Assembly: GCF_020723905.1 (NCBI RefSeq)
Contig: NZ_DYHZ01000006.1
Coordinates: forward strand, 186,001-250,000
Reading direction: 5' to 3'
Origin: Anaerolinea thermophila
Lineage (GTDB): Bacteria > Chloroflexota > Anaerolineae > Anaerolineales > Anaerolineaceae
DNA: 64,000 nucleotides
Positions 51,276-57,699 of the stretch are shown in pieces. A model generated the notes under the pieces. The model was not told the DNA's origin. It saw nothing but the letters and a program-made list of their open reading frames with translations, and ran no database searches. Numbering within the stretch: the first letter of the stretch is position 1; each line of letters opens with the position of its first letter. Made by a program: the position numbers and the translations under genes.

Positions 51276-52607
51276 ATGGAATCGGTTTTAAGTTATCTCT
51301 CTCAACTTCTCTGGTCTGGGTGGACAAGTTTACTGGATTATCTTGCCGCTCATGTGCTTCTTTGCCTAGTACCTGCCTTCATCATCGCCGGGTTCATGAG
51401 TTCAATGATTCCCAAGGAAGCCATTACCCGATTTCTCGGTCCCAAGGCGTCCAAGTGGATCAGTTACCCGGTTTCTGCAATTGGAGGGTTTATCCTCGCT
51501 GTCTGTTCCTGCACCATTCTGCCATTATTTGCCGGTATCTGGAGACGGGGAGCAGGGCTGGGACCTGCGATTACCTTTCTATTTGTGGGTCCTGCCATCA
51601 ACATTCTTGCGCTTTCCTACACCGGGGCGGCTATTGGTTTCGATATCGCTGCATCGCGATTGATTCTTTCGATTGCCTTTGGCATCATCATCGGCTTAAT
51701 CATGGCATGGGTCTTCCGCAAAGAAGAAAATACTCGAGCGGCTGAAATGGCAGAAAACAGCGTGTTTGACCAGCGCGCAAAAATCAAACCAGCCATCTGG
51801 ATCATGTTCGGGCTACTTATTGCCATTCTGATTGTTGGCACTCTGCAGGTCAAAGGATTGACTCAGGTCTATGCCAGAATTCACATCCCCTTTGAATGGT
51901 CTGGAAGCATTGGGGGATGGCTCTCCTCTCTCAATTTGACCGTTCAGGGCGGTCTATTGATTTTGATGCTGATTGTCATTGGATTAACCTCATGGAAAGG
52001 CTTCGAGAATATCTTTGAAGGTTTCTCTCGCTGGACATATGCCGCTCTGGCATTGATCGGGCTGACCATTTTGATTGCTGCGCCCAAAGAAGAGTTGGGA
52101 TCACTGGTGATTGGTATCAACGGGCGCTTTATTGGTGAAATGATCCTCCTGCTCGGCGTGGTCCTTGTTGCCAGCCGCTCATTCACAAGAGAGGAATTAA
52201 GTGGCTGGATCTGGGAAACGTGGAAGTTCGTCAAACAAATTTTCCCTCTGTTGATCGTCGGGGTATTTGTTGCAGGAATGGCAAAAGTGATCATCCCGGA
52301 AACATGGGTGAGAACCATTGCCGGTCAAAACACCATTCTGGCAAATGTCGTGGGCGTGTTGTTCGGTGTCTTCATGTACTTCCCAACCCTGGTGGAAGTT
52401 CCGGTGGCAAAGATGTTCCTTGACCTTGGCATGGCACGCGGTCCTCTTCTGGCTTACCTGCTTGCCGATCCAGAATTATCTTTACAATCTATTCTGGTGT
52501 TGAATGGAGTCATGGGCAAGAAGAAAACTGCAGTATACGTATCGCTGGTTGCCGTGTTGAGCACACTTGCTGGATATTTATTTGGAATGTTCATCTCCCG
52601 AATATAG
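51276..52607 (+). CDS. COG0701/UPF0718 permease, SaoE-like efflux transporter
   Basis: Membrane protein of 443 residues with about ten hydrophobic helices in two halves. The first half has VPAFIIAGFMSSMIPKEAIT and the family motif GFILAVCSCTILPLFAGIWR with a Cys pair in the membrane (CSC), followed by GAGLGPAITFLFVGPAINIL. The second half mirrors it with LIVGVFVAGMAKVIIPETWV and FMYFPTLVEVPVAKMFLDLG, lacking the Cys. Related permeases export organoarsenicals (ArsP) or other organometals. Start ATG at 51276 follows AGAAGG. The partner set downstream suggests the SAO-type system. Confidence 0.85.
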   Translation: MESVLSYLSQLLWSGWTSLLDYLAAHVLLCLVPAFIIAGFMSSMIPKEAITRFLGPKASKWISYPVSAIGGFILAVCSCTILPLFAGIWRRGAGLGPAITFLFVGPAINILALSYTGAAIGFDIAASRLILSIAFGIIIGLIMAWVFRKEENTRAAEMAENSVFDQRAKIKPAIWIMFGLLIAILIVGTLQVKGLTQVYARIHIPFEWSGSIGGWLSSLNLTVQGGLLILMLIVIGLTSWKGFENIFEGFSRWTYAALALIGLTILIAAPKEELGSLVIGINGRFIGEMILLLGVVLVASRSFTREELSGWIWETWKFVKQIFPLLIVGVFVAGMAKVIIPETWVRTIAGQNTILANVVGVLFGVFMYFPTLVEVPVAKMFLDLGMARGPLLAYLLADPELSLQSILVLNGVMGKKKTAVYVSLVAVLSTLAGYLFGMFISRI

Positions 52608-52661
52608 GAGGCAAACACTTCTTGAGAGTGTGTTAAGGCTTTCTTTCTATCTGAATGAATC

Positions 52662-52696
52662 TTCCCTTTGGTATCGCAACAGGATACCGAAGGGAA
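52662..52696 (+). promoter_or_regulatory. Stable leader hairpin before the DUF5714 gene
   Basis: A 14-bp stem (52662-52675 with 52683-52696, one T-G wobble) closes a 7-base loop and ends 26 bases before the DUF5714 ATG. It is followed by a short T-rich stretch but no clear terminator tail, so it may be a regulatory or processing element. Confidence 0.6.
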
Positions 52697-52721
52697 CCGC
52701 TTTTACTGAAGGAGTGTATCC

Positions 52722-53402
52722 ATGACTTACTTTTGCGTCATCTGCGGCGAAGAGTTATCGCAGGTAGATATTACCGCGATTTGTACATTTTGCCAGCAGG
52801 AAAAGCCGGCACTCTATTTATGCCCCAAGGGCCATTTTACTTGCGATGACTGTCAGTTGGCCGATTGGCCCGAGGTGGTTAAGCGTGTATGTGAAGGCTC
52901 CCGGGAGAAAGATCCGGCAAAAATTGCAAATTTAATCATGAAACACCCCATGTCCATCATGCACAGCCCTCAGCATCATATCCTTATTCCGGCTGTGGTA
53001 TTATCGGCATTGAGGAATACGGGGATTCGCCCCTTGAATCCAGGTCGACTCGAGTCAGCCATAGAGCGAACCAAAGGTATTCCTCTGGGAGTGTGTGGAA
53101 CACGCGGGGAATGCGGTGCCGCCATCGGAGCAGGAACGGTTGTCTCCATATTGACCGGGGCAACGTTTACAAAAGATCGGGAACGCTCGTTAGCCTTACG
53201 AGCCTCCGCAGAGGCTTTAATGGCTATTGCGGAGGCGGGAGGACCCCGCTGCTGCAAGCAAAGCGTCTATCTTACGCTTGAGGTGGTTTCTCATTTTCTC
53301 CAGAGAGAATTGAATATTCCTCTCTCCACAGCACCCCAGTGTGATTTTTACCGGCGGAATCCAGAATGTAAAAAGGAACGGTGCAAGTATTATGTCTCCT
53401 GA
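52722..53402 (+). CDS. DUF5714 protein, SaoD-like
   Basis: Cytosolic protein of 226 residues. The N-terminus holds two zinc-ribbon-like CxxC pairs (CVICGEEL with C5/C8, CTFCQQ with C21/C24) and a further CPKGHFTCDDCQL knuckle. The DUF5714 core shows SIMHSPQHHILIPAVVLSAL, GIPLGVCGTRGECGAAIGAG and AGGPRCCKQSVYLTLEVV with a vicinal Cys pair. The C-terminus has more Cys (CKKERCKYY). Such conserved Cys and His suggest metal or metalloid handling. ATG at 52722 follows GAAGGAG. It overlaps the lipoate-ligase-like gene. The precise reaction is unknown. Confidence 0.85.
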   Translation: MTYFCVICGEELSQVDITAICTFCQQEKPALYLCPKGHFTCDDCQLADWPEVVKRVCEGSREKDPAKIANLIMKHPMSIMHSPQHHILIPAVVLSALRNTGIRPLNPGRLESAIERTKGIPLGVCGTRGECGAAIGAGTVVSILTGATFTKDRERSLALRASAEALMAIAEAGGPRCCKQSVYLTLEVVSHFLQRELNIPLSTAPQCDFYRRNPECKKERCKYYVS

Positions 53403-54465
53403 GTGGCGTTTACTTCAGGATGATATTCATGAGGCGCGACATCATTTTGCCGTCGAAGAGGCTATTGCGCGGCTGTTAGATGAAGGAAAAAGTCCCTCAA
53501 CCTTACGGTTAAGGCGAGTGTATCCAGCCGTATTCGTTGGTGTGCATCAGAATACCTGGGCAGAAGTGGACGTGGAGTACTGCCGTGCCCATGGCATCCA
53601 GATTGTACGCCGGATGAATGGCGGCGGTGCTGTTTACCATGAGATGGGAAGTTTTTGTTATTCGGCATTTTTCCCAAGAGAATTCTTTCCTCAAAGTGAC
53701 ACCGAGTTATACCGTCTGTTTGCTAATCCAATCATTCGCACCTGCGCAGATTACGGGATCATTGCTCATTTTGGCGGAAGAAATGACGTACTGGTTGGCG
53801 AGCGCAAAATTTACGGCTCCGCACAGTTCTCTTGCTATCGAGCCTTTGTTCAAAGCGGGACATTTCTGGTACAAATGAATTTTGAGGCAATGGAACGAGC
53901 CTTAAAACCCCCAAAAGTTAAATTTGCAGGCAAAACCGCTCAATCCATCCGCGAACGGGTGACTTCTCTGACGCAAGAAACCAGACGTGCCATAGATGTT
54001 TCAGAGGTAATGGATCGCTTTGTAACACATTTTTCCGAGATATTCGGGATAAAACTTGTACCTGGAACCTTATCTCCAGAGGAAGAAAAACTTGCTCTCG
54101 ATCTATTTAAGGTAAAGTACAATACAGATGCATGGAACTTTGGTTCTCCTCTTCAATATCAAATTACCGTTGCCGAACGGGCAGAAGAAGGGGTAGTTGT
54201 GGTCTCTGCTGATATAGAAGGAGAGAAGATACAAAAAATCGCTATTACAGGGGACTTTTTACTGGGTTTTCGCAAACCGCTGGAAGAACTGGAACTCTCT
54301 TTGACAGACAAGTCCGTTTCAGAAGCCCAAACTCTGATTCAACATTCCGCTTTACCCTCTGGAATGCGAGCGACCCTGATCAATCTTATCCACAAAATAG
54401 ACCGGGAAATGAAAGAAGTTTCTTCTACTCGAAAACAGGAGGATACACATGGACAAAATTGTTAA
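53392..54465 (+). CDS. Lipoate-protein ligase A family protein, SaoL-like
   Basis: Protein of 357 residues with the LplA/BirA fold. The lipoyl-AMP binding loop is RRMNGGGAVYHEMGSFCYS (usually RRxSGGGAVYHD), followed by GRNDVLVGERKIYGSAQFSC and the Lys region KFAGKTAQSIRERVTSL. A C-terminal accessory domain (about 250-357) like that of LplA is present. No lipoylated target protein gene is adjacent, which points to a specialised role of this homologue in the neighbouring redox/permease set. Start ATG at 53392 overlaps the DUF5714 gene by 11 bp; the last residues overlap the next gene. Confidence 0.85.
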   Translation: MSPEWRLLQDDIHEARHHFAVEEAIARLLDEGKSPSTLRLRRVYPAVFVGVHQNTWAEVDVEYCRAHGIQIVRRMNGGGAVYHEMGSFCYSAFFPREFFPQSDTELYRLFANPIIRTCADYGIIAHFGGRNDVLVGERKIYGSAQFSCYRAFVQSGTFLVQMNFEAMERALKPPKVKFAGKTAQSIRERVTSLTQETRRAIDVSEVMDRFVTHFSEIFGIKLVPGTLSPEEEKLALDLFKVKYNTDAWNFGSPLQYQITVAERAEEGVVVVSADIEGEKIQKIAITGDFLLGFRKPLEELELSLTDKSVSEAQTLIQHSALPSGMRATLINLIHKIDREMKEVSSTRKQEDTHGQNC

Positions 54466-54802
54466 AGTAGAAGTGCTCATTGCTACTCCCCCTACACGCA
54501 AATGCGAACAAACGCTTGAGGTCCTCAGAGAAATTGTTCGCCGTTACCCGGAAGAAACCCGTCTGGTCGTTTTTCGCCGGGGGATTGATTTTGTCCCCGA
54601 AGAATTACAGATGAGAGAATATGTTTCCGAAGAGGATTGCCAGCCCAAAGAAGCCAGTTTGCAAATGCGCACGCTCATCACAAAGGGAAGAGCCGTGCCA
54701 ACTGTCGTAATTGACGGCGAACTGTTCTCCACATTTGAAGTTCCCAGTTTGGAGGACGTTGAAAAAAAGGTGCAGGAAATTCTTGGAAAATCCGGGGAAT
54801 GA
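54449..54802 (+). CDS. Thioredoxin-like protein, SaoT-like
   Basis: Protein of 117 residues with a thioredoxin-like plan: an opening strand VKVEVLIATPPTRKC with a single Cys19, a helix (EQTLEVLREIVRRYP), RLVVFRRGIDFVPEEL, and a cis-Pro loop AVPTVVIDGELFSTFEVPSL. The only other Cys is C64 (EEDCQPKEA). In the SAO-type neighbourhood the equivalent protein is described as a thioredoxin-like (seleno)protein; here Cys19 is a normal TGC codon. It overlaps the lipoate-ligase-like gene, so the five genes from 50956 act as one unit. GGAGG precedes the ATG. Confidence 0.75.
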   Translation: MDKIVKVEVLIATPPTRKCEQTLEVLREIVRRYPEETRLVVFRRGIDFVPEELQMREYVSEEDCQPKEASLQMRTLITKGRAVPTVVIDGELFSTFEVPSLEDVEKKVQEILGKSGE

Positions 54803-54933
54803 GAGAATGCTGCAAATCCTCTCCCGGAAAACAATCGATCATCCCAGGGAACGGTTTGATTGACGGGTATCCCTTTTCCTTGCTAAAATCCCATAACCTG
54901 CTATCATCGCAGAATTTCGTTAAGGAATATTGA

Positions 54934-56181
54934 ATGAAGATCTTGCCCAGATTGAAGCGTAATCCCAGACTCGGGATAGTCCTTCTTGCTTTTATTGCCT
55001 TTATCGCCTTAGGTTTGCCTGATGGCTTGCTCGGAGTCGGCTGGCCCTCCATCCGCAACAGTTTTTCTATTCCTCTGGATTCTATTGGAATGCTCCTGAC
55101 AGCATCCGTTGCCGGATACATGGCATCCAGTTTCATGAGCGGTGTCATGCTTTCTCGCCTGGGCGTTGGAAAAGTCCTTGCCCTCAGTTGCTTCCTTACC
55201 GGTCTGGCTTTAATCGGTTATACGCTGGTTCCCGAATGGTGGATGATGGTCTTGCTTGGCGTGATTGCCGGTCTGGGTGCCGGGGCAATTGATGCAGGGC
55301 TGAACACCTATGTTGCCGCCCATTTTGGCGAGGGCTTAATGCAGTGGTTGCACGCCAGTTGGGGCGTAGGCATCACCACAGGGCCGATTATCATGACTCT
55401 GGGCTTAAGCACCCTGGAGACCTGGCGATTTGGTTACTGGGTCGTGGGCGGTTTTCAAATGGCTCTGGCAGTCGGGTTTGTGTTGACCCTGCCCATGTGG
55501 AACCGGAGTCACGGCGAGCCATCCACCCACGAACAAGTTCAGCCAGAAAAGAGGCTTACTGATTACCAGACTCCCATCTCTGAAACACTGCGCAAGTCCT
55601 CTGTGTGGTTGAGCGTGTTATTGTTCTTCCTGTATGTGGGGGCAGAAAACTCACTGGGAACCTGGACCTATACCCTGTTGACCGAATCTCGCGGGGTGGA
55701 TCAAACCCTGGCAGGCTTCTTTGCCGGCAGTTACTGGTTCACCTTTACCATTGGACGCATTCTTGCGGGAGTTGTTGCTCATCGAGTGGGAATCCATAAA
55801 CTGGTGCTGGGAGGGGTAAGCGGAGCTTTGCTGGGAGCCGCTTTACTCATCTGGAATCCTGCAGAAATTGCCAATGTAATCGCCGTGGCAATGATTGGGA
55901 TTTCCATTGCGCCAATTTTTCCTGCCATGATGTCCGGCACCAGAATTCGGGTAGGTGATCAACACGCTGCCAATACCATTGGTCTGCAAATGGCAGCCAC
56001 GGGCTTTGGCATTGCTGTCATTCCCTCCACCATGGGCATACTGGCACGGCGCATCTCCCTAGAAGTGATCCCCGTTTATCTGCTTGTGGTGTATCTGGCT
56101 TTACTGGGAGTATATCTTCTGGCAATGAAACCCGAAAAAGCCCCTGCGTCAGAGAATCCCGTCACCCCCATGTCCGGATGA
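54934..56181 (+). CDS. MFS transporter
   Basis: Major facilitator protein of 415 residues with twelve predicted membrane helices and a loop near residue 195-215 between halves. The N-terminal half has FIALGLPDGLLGVGWPSIRN, as in fucose/sugar-type and Bacillus YfmO/FsrA-like MFS members, and GLGAGAIDAGLNTYVAAHFG, a segment typical of the FHS (fucose-galactose-H symporter)-like group. The substrate is unknown. ATG follows TTAAGGAATATTGA. Its own terminator marks the end of the core chromosome before the island. Confidence 0.88.
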   Translation: MKILPRLKRNPRLGIVLLAFIAFIALGLPDGLLGVGWPSIRNSFSIPLDSIGMLLTASVAGYMASSFMSGVMLSRLGVGKVLALSCFLTGLALIGYTLVPEWWMMVLLGVIAGLGAGAIDAGLNTYVAAHFGEGLMQWLHASWGVGITTGPIIMTLGLSTLETWRFGYWVVGGFQMALAVGFVLTLPMWNRSHGEPSTHEQVQPEKRLTDYQTPISETLRKSSVWLSVLLFFLYVGAENSLGTWTYTLLTESRGVDQTLAGFFAGSYWFTFTIGRILAGVVAHRVGIHKLVLGGVSGALLGAALLIWNPAEIANVIAVAMIGISIAPIFPAMMSGTRIRVGDQHAANTIGLQMAATGFGIAVIPSTMGILARRISLEVIPVYLLVVYLALLGVYLLAMKPEKAPASENPVTPMSG

Positions 56182-56188
56182 ATAAATA

Positions 56189-56219
56189 AAAAGGCAGTCT
56201 TTTTTTCAGACTGCCTTTT
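56189..56219 (+). terminator. Terminator after the MFS gene
   Basis: A perfect 12-bp stem (56189-56200 with 56208-56219), with A-run and T-run, closes a 7-base loop. Confidence 0.88.
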
Positions 56220-56227
56220 GTTTCCAG

Positions 56228-56269
56228 TCGCGGGGAGTGGATTCGAACCACTGACCTCCGGGTTATGAG
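56228..56269 (-). tRNA. 3' half of a tRNA(CAU) gene: attachment-site scar
   Basis: On the minus strand the sequence runs from an anticodon loop CTCATAA through the stem 3' arm CCCGG, AGGTC, the T arm (AGTGG TTCGAAT CCACT) to CCCCGCG and discriminator A. The 5' half is missing: the bases before the loop (CTTTAATC on the minus strand) cannot pair with CCCGG. This is the leftover of integration into a tRNA-Met-like gene, not a functional tRNA. It lies 2 bp after the integrase stop. Confidence 0.85.
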
Positions 56270-56271
56270 GA

Positions 56272-57174
56272 TTAAAGCCCCCAGACTTTTACAGGTGAGG
56301 CGCGCTGATGTACACCCTCTATATCTGTTTGAGCAATTGCCAGGTATCTACGAACCATATCCAAGGTTTCATGCCCTAAAATTGCTTGCAGTGTAAAAAC
56401 GTCTCCACCGTTTCTCAAGAAATTTATTGCGAAAGTATGTCGGAATCGGTGAGGATGAGCATCGTTTACACCAGCCCGGTCACCAATTCGCCGAATAATC
56501 AATCTGAGTGCGTCTCGGCTAAGAACATTCCCTTGCTCTGTTTTGAATACATATTTCTCCCTGTCTTTTTGCTCTCCTACATAGTCGCACAGCGCAGAGC
56601 GGGTTGTTTCTGAAATCGGCACCAAGCGATCCTTTGAGCCTTTTCCGTGTATATAAATTCCGCTTGGTTTGATATCTTTTACCTTTATTCCACATAATTC
56701 AGATGCTCTGATCCCGGTATCTAACAGCAATAAAATGATTGCCCTATCTCGCACACCGGTCTTCAAGCGATTACGACAAGCACGTTTTTCCGGACGAGTG
56801 TATTCCTTTGAGGTATCGGTAGATGCAAGCATATTCATAATTTGATCACGGGTGAAAGGGAGAATGGGGCGCTTTTCAGGTTTGGGGGGCTTGATCTGGC
56901 GAATAATGTGAACTGTGCAATATCCCATTTCAACCGCCCATGTCCAGAGAGAAGAAAGAGCTGTGTAAATGTTTTTGACTCTTTTTTTTGACAAATCGAG
57001 TGATGCCAAATAATGGGCAATTGTCTTTCCTTCAAAATGATCTATGTCAAAATCACCAATTTCCCTATTAAATCGCCGCAGGACGGTTTCATAATCCAGC
57101 AAAGTCCAACGGCTCAGACGCTGAGCTCGCTTAAACTCCAAAAACTCGTCAATGCAAGAAGACAGCAAAGGCAT
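56272..57174 (-). CDS. Tyrosine recombinase/integrase
   Basis: XerD-like site-specific recombinase of 300 residues. The core-binding SAM-like domain covers about 1-95. The catalytic domain has the first Arg in LDTGIRASELCGI, Lys in GKGSKDRLVPI, His and second Arg in HPHRFRHTFAINFL, His in LGHETLDMV and the Tyr in RRYLAIAQ. The start is the ATG at 57174 with GGAGG eight bases upstream; an upstream in-frame ATG at 57243 has no good site. Its stop lies two bases from the tRNA-derived attachment site, so it is the island's own integrase. Confidence 0.93.
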   Translation of the reverse strand: MPLLSSCIDEFLEFKRAQRLSRWTLLDYETVLRRFNREIGDFDIDHFEGKTIAHYLASLDLSKKRVKNIYTALSSLWTWAVEMGYCTVHIIRQIKPPKPEKRPILPFTRDQIMNMLASTDTSKEYTRPEKRACRNRLKTGVRDRAIILLLLDTGIRASELCGIKVKDIKPSGIYIHGKGSKDRLVPISETTRSALCDYVGEQKDREKYVFKTEQGNVLSRDALRLIIRRIGDRAGVNDAHPHRFRHTFAINFLRNGGDVFTLQAILGHETLDMVRRYLAIAQTDIEGVHQRASPVKVWGL

Positions 57175-57310
57175 ATTTCCAACCTCCGTGACTGGTATGA
57201 TGTTTGTTATTGTTTTGGTTTGGTAGAGATTGGATTTTGCCATTTTCCACCCTTCAAAATGACATCAGATTCGCCAGTAATTTGCTATACTTATTTCCAG
57301 TAAAACAAAT

Positions 57311-57437
57311 CCAGCCCCGCCGCTGGCTACGGCGAGGCTGGAGTGGCAACGCGGTTGCGGCGCGTTGCGGCAGAATCCAGCATAACAAACTTTTGCCGCC
57401 CGCGCAAATAACCCGTTTGCCGCGGGCGGAGTTTGTT
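57311..57437. repeat. Three-hairpin structured element
   Basis: The gap between the integrase and DUF2188 genes holds three consecutive hairpins: 57311-57322 with 57330-57341 (one mismatch), 57346-57353 with 57361-57368 (8 bp perfect), and a two-part stem of 8+9 bp (57384-57391 with 57430-57437; 57396-57404 with 57421-57429). It is GC-rich between AT-rich flanks. It could be a palindromic repeat unit or a structured RNA. No promoter is evident. Confidence 0.65.
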
Positions 57438-57460
57438 TGATCTTGTTAAGGGAAAATGCT

Positions 57461-57697
57461 ATGGCAAACAACAGAAATGTTCATGTTGTCCCAAAAGGTA
57501 ATCAATGGGCTGTTAAAAAAGAGGGAAACAAACGCGCTACGTCAATTCATCAGCGAAAAGAAAAGGCAGAAAAACGAGGTCGTGAGGAAGCAAAAAAAGA
57601 GCATTCCGAACTGATCATTCATCGGAAAGACGGCACCATACAAGGTAAAGATAGTTATGGTTATGATCCAAACCCACCCAAGGATAGCAAACCTTAG
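57461..57697 (+). CDS. DUF2188 small basic protein
   Basis: Protein of 78 residues, strongly charged. The core NRNVHVVPKGNQWAVKKEGN followed by an Ala/Glu/Lys-rich helix and LIIHRKDGTIQGKDSYGYDP is the DUF2188 pattern, a small fold of unknown function often found near mobile or defence genes. The final GYDPNPPKD tail is usual for the family. Start ATG at 57461 with TTAAGGGA upstream. hsdR begins 3 bases after its stop, so it belongs to the restriction operon. Confidence 0.88.
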   Translation: MANNRNVHVVPKGNQWAVKKEGNKRATSIHQRKEKAEKRGREEAKKEHSELIIHRKDGTIQGKDSYGYDPNPPKDSKP

Positions 57698-57699
57698 GA

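Noticed and set aside
50956-54802. Selenoprotein genes with in-frame UGA in the SAO-like unit
   Set aside because: Active-site positions are TGC or TGT cysteine codons, and extending past the TGA stops gives no conserved sequence.
57384-57437. Integron attC site
   Set aside because: The TAACAAAC...GTTTGTT arms look like attC, but the right end does not fit GTTRRRY, there is no IntI-type integrase, and no cassette array follows.
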